DNA of 64,000 nucleotides from Delphinus delphis (Eukaryota > Chordata > Mammalia > Artiodactyla > Delphinidae), in assembly GCF_949987515.2 (NCBI RefSeq), contig NC_082702.1:53785600-53849599 (forward strand), in the 5' to 3' direction. A program made the translations under genes and the position numbers. The notes beneath the pieces were generated by a model, which saw nothing but the letters and a program-made list of their open reading frames with translations, was not told the DNA's origin and searched no databases. Shown here in pieces: positions 9,420 to 20,554 of the stretch (position 1 is its first letter; each line of letters begins with the position of its first letter).

Positions 9420-10335
9420 TACCTTACCTGCTCCCTGTGACCCCGTTTCACGGGAAGGCCTGTAGCCCAAATCTGTGAAGTCTGATTGTTAATGCTTTAA
9501 TTATAGATGCTCAAGCTATTGCTGCCTTTTTAATGGGTTGCCCAGAAGCTAGTATCTTCCTGGTCCGTGTAAAATCATCTTAGATCTGCATGGGTGGAGG
9601 AGCAGTTTAATCCCTTGTCTTTGGACAGACGAGGGGGGATGGTTAAGGAGGGGGCCAGGGTTAACCATGCGTGGACAAAGGCATTTTCTAGCCTGTGGAA
9701 TGTGATCATGAACTTGACTCACAGAAGTATGTCTGGACAGAACTGTGGCTTGTCCCCACTAGATCTGCTGTCCCTCACTGCCTGGCAATGGTGAACATGA
9801 AGACAAGAGAGCATTTGCTTTTATTTACTTACTTATTAATTGGTTAGTTATTTTTACCTTGAATATAGAACTCCAAAGGTTTACATGGAAAAGCTCTGTG
9901 TTTCATTCCTTTTGCATCTTGGATAGAGATGTCTTTACCGTCGGTGTAAATGGGACTCATCAACCTCATTTACACGTTTCAAGCCTGGGGAAAAGATATG
10001 CCACTTATTTATTTATTTCTAATTTAAGAATTTGTAGCTTCCATAACTGTAGATTATGGCACCAAATTCTGACATCAAATAAGAACTCAATAAAGTCAGG
10101 CTGGGAAGTAAGAACATCAGAGAGCTTGCAGGAATTTATTTTGAATTGATGTTTGGGAGCTAAAGAGACTGTAGCTACCAGATACATTTTGAAATGTGAG
10201 AGTTCACGCTCTAAGCAACTCTAGAATTTAGACACCTGTGACCCAGGCAGCTGGGTCTCATGAGCAAAGGAGGAGACATGCATGTAGCAGAAGGGAGAGT
10301 TGTGGAGGCCCACAGGCTACAGGCTTGAATCAGGC
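9420..10335. other. unassigned intronic sequence
   Basis: No convincing repeat, exon or RNA gene. The A/T-rich stretch near 9815-9860 is simple TTTA-like sequence. Confidence 0.5.
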
Positions 10336-10339
10336 TTCC

Positions 10340-11160
10340 CTGCCCCCAGACTGGGGTTATCAGTGCAAATCTGATCCCATCACTCCTCTGCCTAATGGGC
10401 CCTTCCTTCCTCATCAGGCTCTTTGGCTCTTGGGATAAATACTGAAGTCTTTATACATGTGTGAAAAGGTCCTTTACAGTCTAGCCTGGTCTCTACAGCC
10501 TTCCCTCAGGCCTGATTCCTGTTCATTTCTAAGTGGCGTGACCTGCTGAAATGTTACTTCCTCCCAGAGCCTTCCCTGGTACCCGTTCCAAAGGAAGGTC
10601 TCCCCTGCTAGTCTCACTTCTAGCACCTGTTCTATTCCTTCCTGGCCTTCTTCTCAGTTGGTAATTAAGCATTTACTTCCTTATTTAAAGGATGTTTAAA
10701 GTGTGGCTCCCTGATGAGCCTGTAAGCTCCCTGAAGGCAGGAATATAGTCCATTTGCTTTCTACTTCCCTCTCTCACTCCCTGCTTTCCTTCCTTTCTTC
10801 CTGGTGTGTCCACTGCTCTATCTTCAGCACCAGGCACAGTGCTGGCATATAGTTGGTGTTCAGTAAATGTCTTTTGAATAAATGCATGAGTAGATTGAGT
10901 CCCTCCTTTCATACCACTCCCTGCATTGAACTCTGCCCCCACCCCCCAATACCAAACCACATGTGGTTTCTTGAACTGGCCGAGCTCTCCCTCCCGTTCC
11001 TGCTGGCCATTCCTCTGTCTGGATTATGCCCTCTTCGCCGTGGCCCCAGCTGCCCCATGGCCAGCCCCAGTTGACAGGGCTAACTCTTTGGAAACTTCTG
11101 GACCTGCCAAGATTCCTCTTCTTCAGGGACACCTCTCTGACTGTCCCCTGGCTGGTTAAG
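10340..11160 (+). mobile_element. L2 LINE, long 3' portion (two blocks)
   Basis: The wording follows sense L2: ATCTGATCCCATCACTCCTC, CTTGGGATAAATACTGAAG, TCCTTTACAGTCTAGCCTGG, CTCCCTGAAGGCAGGAATAT and a GTTCAGTAAATGTCTTTTGA tail at about 10890. A further L2-like block lies at about 10995-11160 and includes GGACACCTCTCTGACTGTC. All frames are broken. Confidence 0.75.
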
Positions 11161-11359
11161 TGATTTTTCCTCCATGCTCCTCAGAGCGCCCTGCCTGGTT
11201 GCCCCCCATCATAGCCTTAAACTTTAACCATCTTATTTTTCTGTGTTTGTTTTCGTCTCGATTCTGAGCTCTGGAACTCAGGGCTCTGGCTTCCATGCAG
11301 GAAGGCTGAGAACACTGCCCTGGAGCTGGATACCTTGGCATGATTCCCAGTGCCACGCT

Positions 11360-11515
11360 TGCCACCTCTGCTCCAGTTCCGTCAGACGTAGAATAGGCTC
11401 ATAATAGTCTCAACTTCACAGAGATGTCACAAGGATTAAATGAGTAAATGTATGCAAAGTATTTAGAACAGTGCCGAGCACAAAGCAAGGGCCACGAGAA
11501 AGCCAGTTATTCCTC
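11360..11515 (+). mobile_element. MIR SINE fragment
   Basis: Sense MIR 3' half: CACAAGGATTAAATGAGTAA, then AGAACAGTGCCGAGCACAAA. Confidence 0.65.
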
Positions 11516-11999
11516 CTCATCATATCATTAGAGTCAGACTGTAACACATGCACAGTGAGTGAACTGGGCAAATTCAGACAACCCAATCCTTCCTCCCTTC
11601 CAATAAGACCAAATTCTGTCAGTTACACAACCTAGAGAATTCAAGATTATACATGAACTTACGTGAAACACTGACTGAACTTCCGAGAGAGGATTCTTTA
11701 TTCCTATGGGTTCACTTAACAAACATCGAAAGACTTGAAGTATGTAGAAGTTAATTACAAACAGTTTACACTTCTTAACTGGAACTCAGTGCATGGTATT
11801 CTCAGTAAAGGGAAACTGGTCTCTTAATCAAGTTGCTTAAATTAAATGCAAAAAAAAATTATTTTCCCCTTTTTTTGGCCATTTAAAAAATCCCTGAAAA
11901 AAAATAAGATGAACAGAGAAAGTTATGATAGAAATTGAAAAGGCAAAATTTAAGGCTTGTTTACCTTGTTTGATCATTACCACTGTAAGCATGCAATTT

Positions 12000-12240
12000 A
12001 AAAGACATAAGTTTGGGGCTTCCCTGGTGGCGCAGTGGTTGAGAGTCCGCCTGCCGATGTGGGGGACACGGGTTCGTGACCCGGTCCGGGAGGATCCCAT
12101 GTGTCGCGGAGCGGCTAGGCCCGTGAGCCATGGCCGCTGAGCCTGCACGTCTGGAGCCTGTGCTCCGCAACGGGAGAGGCCACAACAGTGAGAGGCCTGC
12201 GTACCGCAAAAAAAAAAAAAAAAAAAAGGCATAAGTTTGG
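12000..12240 (+). mobile_element. CHR-type SINE, full length, with target duplication
   Basis: The SINE body spans about 12017-12223, with an A-tail of about 20 bases. The 17-bp target duplication AAAAGACATAAGTTTGG (12000-12016) and AAAAGGCATAAGTTTGG (12224-12240) differs at one base. The body is very close to the copies at 9199 and 26937. Confidence 0.97.
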
Positions 12241-12649
12241 CTCCTAATCCAGTTCCAAGAATCATAATGGAAACAGTTCCAAAAAAATAAAATAAAAGGA
12301 GCAAGTAGAGGAAGGAGCAACTTGGGAGAAACCATTGTTTTTATTTTTAATATTTAAAATAAAATATGTCATCAACTGATCAGAAGCCAATATTAATATT
12401 GCTGTTAATTATGTATCTTGATCCTCAGGGGAATTATACCTTTTAAATCCACTGCTTTGCAGAATCTTAAGGTTCCATTTGTTAAGTACCTCTTGGAACG
12501 GTGAGTCTAGGAGCTCAAAAGCAGCGGCTGAGTGCCCCTCTGTTCCTGCATATGTATGTGCTCTGGGACATTTAGCTGAATTGTTGTGGATGATATTAAT
12601 TAACCGGGAGCTGGAATGACTCCAAACTGGGATTTAATCAAACATTTAG

Positions 12650-12820
12650 TACTTAATAAGTCATGTGCCACTGAAAAGTCACCTAACTGCTTTGAGATTT
12701 CGTTTTCTCATCTGTACAGTGATACCCTGGCCTTGCTTATATACCATAATGGGGTACATGAAGTTGAAAAAATATGTATTGTACCTAACCCAGTGCTAAC
12801 AGCAGATTCTCAATCACGAA
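12650..12820 (+). mobile_element. MIR SINE, diverged
   Basis: Contains AAAGTCACCTAACTGCTTTG, TTTCTCATCTGTACAGTGA and a CTAACCCAGTGCTAACAG end, in sense MIR order. Confidence 0.55.
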
Positions 12821-12829
12821 TTGTTTATT

Positions 12830-13730
12830 CTTCACTGAAGTACCCAGTTGCTGTCACTTATGCATATTTTTTTCCATTTTTACTAATCTCACACATTCTA
12901 GACAAAAATATTTTTGCACTTTTGTTACTGAGATAAACTCCAGTTTTTATCATCCCTGAGCCAACCATTTGAATCTTCTCTGTTCTGGCCACTATACCAT
13001 CTAACCCCCAAAGTGCCTGTCACACTGCATCCATGTGACTTGACTTCATTTGTTTAAAGCATCTCTGAGAATGAGAGCAACCAGCTTATGGTAAAATTAA
13101 GAGCCTTGTCTCCAGATCTTATCACATTGACTGGGAGGGGCTTGGAGTCTGTCAAGCTGGTCAGTGGTATCCATCTTGCTCCCATGAAATACGTTTTATA
13201 ACCACCATGGTGGAGAACCAATCTGTGTATTTACTGTGGCCATAAAGAAATGAAGAGTTAAAGCTGTAGATATGTAATATGCTCTGATTTAACAAGAGTG
13301 TTAACTTCAAAAACCTGCAGAGGACCACTGTTCATGGCAAATGCCTCCCCAGTTACTATTAAGGAAAATCAGTATCCATTTAACTGTTACCCAAATTGGG
13401 GAAAATATATAGCTCCAAAATTATGGTACAGATCCAAGAATTGGGCCTAGAATAGGGTATTAGGCTGTTGCATTTTGACACACAGCTAAATTGTTATGTT
13501 TATGATTCTTAGCTCCAGGATACTATTCAAACATAGTAGCTAAGAAACATCCTTCGACTCATTAATTTAAGGAGATAACAGATTGCTTTGTGGATCAGAA
13601 TCTAAGAAAACTATATTCTGAAGATTAATTTTAATTGAAATGCTTGGGGAAAAATAACTGATCCCATAGAAAGTCTAGATAACTAAAAGTAGCCTCTTTT
13701 TGGCTTGTGAAGACTCAAGATTTTATGTTG
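12830..13730. other. unassigned AT-rich intronic sequence
   Basis: About 0.9 kb with no recognised repeat, exon or structured RNA. Confidence 0.5.
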
Positions 13731-13832
13731 TACAGAAGTGTGGGCCAATAGAAAAGCAATGCGAGCCACATATGTAATTTTAGGTTTCCTTATTGTAACA
13801 TTAGAAAAAGACACAGATGAAATTAATTTTAG

Positions 13833-14061
13833 TAGTATATATTAAACCAGGCACTTCCCTGGTGGTCCAGTGGGTAAGACTCCCCGCTCCCAATGCAGGG
13901 GGCCTGGGTTCGATCCCTGGTCGGGGAACTAGATCCCACATGCATGCTGCAACTAAGAGTCTACATACCTCAACTAAGAAGCCTGCATGCCGCAGCTAAG
14001 ACACAGTACAGCCAAAATAATAAATAAATAAAGCTAATAAAAAATAGTATATATTAAACCA
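13833..14061 (+). mobile_element. CHR-type SINE subtype, with perfect target duplication
   Basis: The body spans about 13850-14044. The head is CACTTCCCTGGTGGTCCAGT, followed by box B-like GGTTCGATCCCTGG and an AATAAATAAATAAA tail. The 17-bp duplication TAGTATATATTAAACCA at 13833-13849 and 14045-14061 is perfect. The insertion is inside the DNA transposon copy A, so it is the younger event. Confidence 0.95.
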
Positions 14062-14353
14062 TATATAGTGTATATTTAACATATATATATATTTAACCAT
14101 AAATATACCCAATGTATATATTTTATATATACATACACACATACCCACACCCAATATATGCATATTAGCTTAAATTTCATAGATGTAGATATTCTCTGTA
14201 TAGATATATCTCTATTTCTGTATATCTATAGATACTCTCCATATCTATATAGATATATCTATATATATCTCTATCTCTCTACATATACATATATACATAT
14301 ATATAGACATATAGACAGAGATATATCTAAATAGATATGGCGAGTATCTATGA

Positions 14354-14404
<51 letters not shown>

Positions 14405-14405
14405 A
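14062..14405. repeat. AT-rich microsatellite cluster
   Basis: Dense TATATA, TATCTA and TACATA runs end in a long (TA)n tract at about 14367-14396. It probably grew inside transposon copy A and should be length-variable. Confidence 0.85.
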
Positions 14406-14679
14406 TTTACCCCAATATATATAAAACCTAAAACATATTATAATTTATCTAAGATATATCAATAAGTAATCAGGTAAACATTATTAATAATTTTTTACAT
14501 TCTTTTTATACTGAATCTTTGAAATGCAGTATGTATTTTACACTCACAGCACATCTCAGTGTAGATTAGCTGGATTTTAAGTGCTTAATAGCCACAAGTA
14601 GAAATTGGCTATCAGTTAGACAGGGCTGCCATGGAATTCTGCTGGAATATTTATAAATTTTGAAAGAGAAATGGAAAGA

Positions 14680-14930
14680 GTCATTCACTGGGGGTCTACT
14701 ACATGTCAGGACATTGTCTTAGATGTTCTCACACAAACGTCTGTTTTTCTGCTCCTCATAGCCAGCCTGTGCCACTGGTAAACTGTTTCCTACTTTGCTG
14801 ATGCAGAAGTAGCCCAGGTTCAGAGATGTTGAGTGACTTGGCCAATGTCATCATCCTGTCAGCAAGTGGCAGAATTGGAAATTGGGCCTGGGCTTTCTGA
14901 TTCTATGCAGTCCCTGCTATTTTAGTAATA
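14680..14930 (-). mobile_element. MIR SINE
   Basis: Antisense MIR order: GGTCTACTACATGTCAGGAC, TCAGAGATGTTGAGTGACTT, GCAAGTGGCAGAATTGGAA and a GGCTTTCTGATTCTATGC end. Confidence 0.7.
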
Positions 14931-15049
14931 CTGACATTTACAGCGGAACTAATGCTTTTCTGTTCTACTATAAAGACTATGAAATGACAGGAAAATTAAA
15001 ACGTGGTTAGAAAATAAAAAATGAATGCAGAGCTGAGCAAAAACGCATA

Positions 15050-15184
15050 AAGAAATTTTAAGTAGGTGGACAAGTCCTGTGTTATCACAACACTTTTAAA
15101 AACTTTCATCATGAATAGAATCTTTGGAGAAAGAACCTCATGGAAACAGCACAAGGTTTCTAAATACAAACGTCCCTTAGGCCC
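15050..15184 (+). repeat. paralogous repeat, copy 1
   Basis: This is similar (roughly three quarters identical by eye) to 15855-15987. Shared wording includes TCCTGTGTT/CCCTGTGTT, CACTTTTAAAAACTTTC, GGAAACAGCACAAG/GGAAACAACACAAG and CTTAGGCC/CCTAGGCC. The intervening 670 bp are not shared. No known family recognised. Confidence 0.75.
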
Positions 15185-15299
15185 TGAGTTCCTTTATTTC
15201 AGACCTTATCTCATTCATCTTCATAGTCCTAGAGTCTAGTGAAAATGTATTACATTTATACTTTTTAAATTATAATTTAAAATTTTATTTTAGTATTTA

Positions 15300-15490
15300 T
15301 TATATGGATTTGATCCTCACAACAACGCCTTGAAGCAGATGGTGTTATTCTTGTTTTATGAGTCAAGAAACTGAGACTCAAAGAAGTCAAGAGGTCGGTC
15401 AGTCTCAGGTGTTAGAGCAGGTCAAGTGGCACCTCAGCATTCAAACTGACAGTGATTCCCTAGGCCCAGTGTTCTATCCACAGCTAGCTT
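15300..15490 (-). mobile_element. MIR SINE
   Basis: Antisense MIR wording: GATCCTCACAACAACGCCTT, ATGAGTCAAGAAACTGAGAC and a CAGTGTTCTATCCACAG end. Confidence 0.7.
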
Positions 15491-15854
15491 TCCAACAGCT
15501 GCTTGGGGCTTTTCAAGTAAAAGGAATATAGAATCATCAGAGAGAAATTTTCACCTAGTATTTTTGATGGGATAAGATAATGTGATAGAATGCATATTTT
15601 TCTAGGCTCTCTGATATACTTCTAACCTCCTATCTTTTATTATTACCATAAATGAAATACAAGTGAATTCTAAGTGTAAGTATTGAGGTGGTAACCTGTT
15701 TTTTAAACTCGCCTCTTATCTGGCACACGGAGATACGTGGTCACCATGGTCTTTGCCAGTTGGCACGGCTGCTCTTATTGGAGATGAAATGACGTAGGAA
15801 AATTTCAAACTGATTAGAAATTTTAAAAATCTTATAAATCTGAGATAGAATTCT

Positions 15855-15987
15855 AAGGAAATTTTTGGTAGTTGGAGCCCTGTGTTGTCATGACACTTTT
15901 TAAAAACTTTCCTCATAAATAAAACTTTTGGAAGTAGAACCACTTGGAAACAACACAAGATTTTCAAACATAAATGTCTCCTAGGCC
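15855..15987 (+). repeat. paralogous repeat, copy 2
   Basis: This is the second copy of the segment at 15050-15184, about 805 bp downstream in the same orientation. A 145-codon frame on the minus strand (15716-16153) crosses it but shows no family motif. Confidence 0.75.
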
Positions 15988-16569
15988 ACTCTGCAAAAGT
16001 CTGGTTCTCAATTCTGATTGAAAGAACAAACAAAAAATTTTCAACGATAAGAGGGCACGGTTGTTGATACAGACCATGGACTGTCTCTATGTAGTTTTTT
16101 GGTCTCAATATTCGAAAACTCGGTAGCAAAGGAACATTGAGAGGATGTACCACTTACTCAGTCTCCCTCCATCAAGCACATGGGTTAATTAAATTATGTG
16201 TTCTTCACCCAGACTTTTAAGGAAGAAGCCTGAGCATCTGGAGAAAATAAAGCAAAGAAGAGCATTATGCCTCCAGCCAACCATATCCTCTATCTGCCCA
16301 TGCAGGTTTCTGTGAGCCGGGCTTGATTTGTGGTACATGACAGGGTGGCAACTCCTCTTGGGCCACACTTTGATGCTGTTTGATCCTCAACTCAATTGCT
16401 TGTTCATACAAAGCCAAGTCTAGTCTCAAGCTATCACACAGACAAACAGGAATGAGCCTCTGGCCAGGGCCCAACCTCATCAGGCTTATTTTGTCTTTTT
16501 TCTGCTCGTGTTAACAGAAGTCCTACCTTCTAGGGATGCTACTTAAAAATAATAACAGTAATAATAATA

Positions 16570-17389
16570 CAGTAAGTCCGCTACATATGAACAGGTTCCG
16601 TTCCAAGAGTGCATTCGTAAGTCCAGTTTGTTCCTAAGTCCAACAAAGTTAGCCTAGGTACCCAACTAACATAATCGGCTATATAGTACTATACTGTAAT
16701 AGGTTTATAATACTTTTCACACAAATAATACTTAAAAAACAAACACAAAAAATAAAAATTTTTAATCTTACAGTGCAGTACCTTGAAAAGTACAATAGTA
16801 CAGTACAACAGCTGGCATGCAGGGGTTGGCATCAAGCGCACAGGCAAGAAGAGTTATTAACGGGAGGAGCGAAGGAGGTGAGAGATGGTAGAGCTGAAGG
16901 ATCATCAGCAAAAGGAGACGAAGGGCAAGCTGCAATTTCACCCACACCTGGCGTTGACGGCACAGGTTCTGGTTCCTTGCTGGATTCAGTTCTATCTACC
17001 CTCTTGGAAAAACAATCCAGTGATGTCTGGGTAGTAGCTCTCATCCTCCACGCGCCTAGAGCCCGAGCTCCGCAACAAGGGAAGCCACCGCGATGAGAAG
17101 CCTGCGTATCACAACGAAGAGTAGCCCCTGATCATGACAACTAGAGAAAGCCCGTGTGCAGCAACAAAGACCCAATGCAGCCAAAAATAAATTTTAAAAA
17201 TATATACTATACCACTGTACTCTATACAGTACTGTTCAGTAAAGTACACAAAAGCACAACCACTTGTAGAGGATGCACACACATAACAATGTATGCCAGA
17301 CACGTGAACTAACTTACGTGACTGGACATGCGCAAGTGCGTTCGCATCTTTGAAAGTTCATAACTTGAAGGTTCATGTGTAGGGGACTT
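16570..17389 (-). mobile_element. Tigger-like DNA transposon remnant
   Basis: The element starts after TA with CAGTAAGTCCGCTACATATG and ends with the approximate inverse, TTCATGTGTAGGGGACTTTA, giving imperfect terminal inverted repeats. On the minus strand (about 16832-17044) a short frame reads TTQTSLDCFSKRVDRTESSK, followed by proline- and serine-rich sequence. This resembles the C-terminal end of a Tigger/pogo-type transposase. Most of the transposase is absent, so the element is non-autonomous. A SINE fragment interrupts it at about 17052-17200. Confidence 0.65.
17052..17200 (+). mobile_element. 5'-truncated CHR-type SINE fragment nested in Tigger-like element
   Basis: Matches only the distal half of the long SINE form: CGCCTAGAGCCCGAGCTCCG, GATGAGAAGCCTGCGTATCA, CAACGAAGAGTAGCCCC and ACCCAATGCAGCCAAAAATA. 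The promoter head is missing. I found no clear target duplication. Confidence 0.75.
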
Positions 17390-17516
17390 TAACAACAACA
17401 AGAGTGCCTACATCCCAGTGGGGTCCACAACAGAACCACACTTTGCTGAATTGCTTCTTTCTTATAAGGCCAGAAGTATCAAAATCAAAAGGCAAATACT
17501 GTGGGTACGTGGGCAT

Positions 17517-17809
17517 CAAAATATGATTTATTTATTTAGTTTTGGCTGTGTTGGGTCTTGGTTTCTGTGAGAGGGCTTTCTCTAGTTGCGGCAAGTGGGG
17601 GCCACTCTTCATCGCAGTGCGCGGGCCTCTCACTATCGCGGCCTCTCTTGTGGAGCACAGGCTCCAGACGCGCAGGCTCGGTAGTTGTGGCTCACGGGCC
17701 TAGTTGCTCTGCAGCATGTGGGATCTTCCCAGACTAGGGCTCGAACCTGTGTCCCCTGCATTGGCAGGCAGATTCTCAATCACTGTGCCACCAGGGAAGC
17801 CCAAAATAT
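17517..17809 (-). mobile_element. CHR-type SINE, long form
   Basis: Reverse orientation: the T-rich tail complement ATTTATTTATTTAG begins at about 17525, and the head complement CACCAGGGAAGCCC ends at about 17801. A short direct repeat, CAAAATAT, flanks it (17517-17524 and 17802-17809). It is more diverged than the 12017 copy. Confidence 0.9.
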
Positions 17810-17829
17810 TTTTTTTTAGCAGAAAATAG

Positions 17830-18737
17830 ATTTTGTTAACACTTGCTCTTCTTTATCATGCAAAGAGAGATAAATTATCGAAAAAGTGCTTTAAATAATA
17901 TCCCATATACAGTTTCAGGATTTGACTTATCAGTAGGCTTACACGTAGGCAGAGAAATTTCAAATGTTAACAAAGATGGCATCTTACTGCTCTTGGCAAT
18001 TCCCAGTCTCCAAGTACTGGTGAACATAGCCAGTTGGAGAGATCTTTAGGTGGAGAAAGAGCTTCCCTGAGGGATGGAGAAATACAAATATTCAAGGGCT
18101 ACTCAAGGCCAGTAGGGCTCAAAAACTGTGAGACTGCCTTCCACGCAGCAGTTCAAAAATATCCTTCTTGATTAGAGGCAGCCTTCAGTTGGCCTGAATG
18201 TATTGCTCTAACTCCACTGACCCTAGTGGTTTGCCACCATCCTTACAATTCAGAAGGGGAGATTACAGAGTCTTCCTCACTGTTCTTTGTCTCTTACACC
18301 AATAAGAGAAAACTGGACCTGTGGTTCAAGAGGGGGCTTTTCCTTCCCTTGTTGTCTACATAGTTTCTCCTGCCTCCCAGCTACTTATGGAAATTAGATG
18401 GTTCCTTCAATTTTCTATTTTTGTGCAGCAGATCCTTTTGATAAAAGGTGTGCATTGTCAACCAATCCCTTCATCATATCAGGCAAATTGGGCTTCTGTT
18501 GACAACAACTTTTTACAACTCCTTTCCTTTGAAGTTAAGAAGCTGTAAACAATGATAGTTCTCCAAGAGACCCCAGGAATGGTCTGAATAACTATAACTA
18601 GGCTTTTCCTGAAGACCACACCCTGTCCATCACTCTCATTCCAGATGCCCCTGTATGCTACTTATTTTTTTTAGCTTCTGCTGTGAGATTTAAGACAGCA
18701 AATCAGGATGCATTATCTTCTTCCTTTTATTGTCCGT
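17830..18737. other. unassigned intronic sequence
   Basis: No repeat, exon or RNA gene recognised. Confidence 0.5.
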
Positions 18738-18777
18738 TCTCACAAACCCCAGTTAACTCTCACAAACCCCAGTTAAC
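18738..18777. repeat. 20-bp perfect tandem duplication
   Basis: The unit TCTCACAAACCCCAGTTAAC occurs twice head to tail, with no mismatch. Confidence 0.95.
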
Positions 18778-19074
18778 ACAGATAATTGAGGCTTGACTGC
18801 TTTTTGACTCCAAGTCTCTCATTCAATTTGGACCCTGTTAGCAAAGCCTAGCTCCTAAGAGCGTGACCGTCAGTCTTATTTGCCTGGTTTTCCTGTGATT
18901 TCCTCTTTCACTCAGGCCTTTGGATATTTTTTCTACATAGAAAAAAAATGACCCAGAAACTGAATCAAAGAAAAATAAATGCAAAAATCCCAAGAAAGTC
19001 CCCCTATATATATATTTTCAAATTCTACATAAATCTTACAATTTTGGTGTTGGTTTATTAGGTGAAGTAAAATT

Positions 19075-19180
19075 ATATGCTCCATAAGGGTAGAGACTGT
19101 GACTGAACTGTTCATTGCTGTAAATCTAGCACTTAATATAATACCAGGCACTGAATAAATACTTATTGAATGACTAAACA
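19075..19180 (+). mobile_element. L2 LINE 3' tail
   Basis: Ends with the L2 3' signature CAGGCACTGAATAAATACTT then ATTGAATGACTAAAC, preceded by AGGGTAGAGACTGTGACTGA. Confidence 0.65.
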
Positions 19181-19214
19181 AATGCCAGAGGTGGAATGAA
19201 TATTCATGTTAATA

Positions 19215-19440
19215 ATGCTGATCATAGCCAACATTTATTTAGCTCAAATTCTGTGCCAGGCACCTCTCTAAGTGAATTTCTTATGTTAAGTCATTTAATT
19301 ATTACAGCAGCTCTATGACATAGGTACTATTATCTTCATTTTACAGATGAACAGAGTAAGACATGGAAAAGGTATGTGACTTTCCCACAGTTACACAACT
19401 GGAATATTTCAGAGCTTATACTTTGTACTCAGACTGTTCA
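19215..19440 (-). mobile_element. MIR SINE, near full length
   Basis: Antisense MIR order: TCTGTGCCAGGCACCTCTCT, ATTACAGCAGCTCTATGACA, CATTTTACAGATGAACAGAG, then CACAGTTACACAACTGG. Confidence 0.8.
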
Positions 19441-19449
19441 AAAAGCTTT

Positions 19450-20550
19450 ATCAAAACATTTTATCCTTTTTTGTCAAGATAGAGCAATATGAGCTGAATA
19501 TTATCACTGAATCTTAGTAAAGTAGATTCAGAGTAGTTGAATAGCTGCATCTAAAAGATCTGAAAAATAATCTTTCAGCCTAAAGAATGGCTTCTGCATG
19601 CAGTCAGTGGCCCTAACTGACTGAGTTTGTCCCAGTGATGGAGACGAAGATATGAAGACATGATTTTTAATTTGTAACTTTCACAGCTCTGGGGTCCTAA
19701 CTGGACTGTAAACTCAAGATTCAAAATGAACTCAAGTACCTACAAGGATGCACTGAAATTAATAAGGCAACATCAGTGGGTATAGATGTGAAGTCCCATC
19801 TATAGACAAAAAGAAAATTTTGGAAAACGGGATAGGTGTGATGTGAAAAGACTTGGTTGATGAAGAATTCACATTCATGGAACCACAGCACCTTCCTCTC
19901 TCCAGGTCCCTGCCGTTATGGCTACTCTGTGATTACTCACGCTTAATTTATTGCTCATCACCTTGAGCACTACTCCAAGACTTTTCCCTTTTCCTTAAGC
20001 AATAGGCCCAGCCCCCCTGCCTGCAGTTTTCTGCAGCTGGCCCTTCATTTCTCTCTGATGAAAAGTTTATACCATCCAACCTGAGCTTTTCTGATTCCCT
20101 CTTCCATCTCTTCCCACCTCCAATCTTTCCCTCGCCTCTCAGAGAAAGACCAACTCTTCCTTCTCTTTTTGAACCTTCACCGTGCCCTTGACCCCACTCC
20201 TTTCTGCTTCAGTTTCATCATATGCTCCCCTTCAGTTTTACACCTTCAGTGGTTTCCTCGTCTCTGAATCTTCCCCTCTGCCTTCAAACATGCTCCCATC
20301 TCCCCAGGTTGAAACAAATTTCCAGAGGGCGATTTCACTTTCTCATCACTGCCCTTCCCTTCACCAGTCTCCTGGAAAGCAGTCTTCATTGAAAATGTCT
20401 ATTCCATCACAGACTCACACCTTAATACTCCAAAATGGGCCTCCTGCCCTCAACATTTTGCTGAAATTTCTCTCTTTTGAAGATCATGGAAAGAAAAGAG
20501 CTGGTTTCCTTAAACTTTTTCTACGTCCTGCCCACTTGAATTCTCTGAAG
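19450..20550. other. unassigned intronic sequence
   Basis: About 1.1 kb. It is pyrimidine-rich from about 20000 to 20450, with no motif that I can assign. The 137-codon frame at 20182-20595 runs into the following L1 and has no support as a gene. Confidence 0.45.
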
Positions 20551-20554
20551 CATT

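Larger units (their letters stand above)
13738..14627 (+). mobile_element. non-autonomous DNA transposon (copy A), interrupted
   Basis: The left part (13738-13849) reads GGGCCAATAGAAAAGCAATG and GCGAGCCACATATGTAATTT. The right part resumes near 14440 with TTTTTTACATTCTTTTTATA, CACATCTCAGTGTAGATTAG and AATAGCCACAAG. Between them lie a SINE with its own target duplication and an AT microsatellite. Two more copies occur at 31331 and 38501. I recognise the family by its wording but cannot name it safely. Confidence 0.65.

Noticed and set aside
11837..12335. Overlapping 124- and 155-codon minus-strand frames
   Set aside because: They translate the reverse of the CHR-type SINE and its A-tail. The same peptide wording recurs at other SINE copies.
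15716..16153. 145-codon frame on the minus strand
   Set aside because: It crosses one of two paralogous non-coding segments, and the other copy does not preserve a matching frame that I can see. No motif.
16773..17096. 107-codon plus-strand frame
   Set aside because: It is antisense to the Tigger-like remnant and runs into the SINE fragment.
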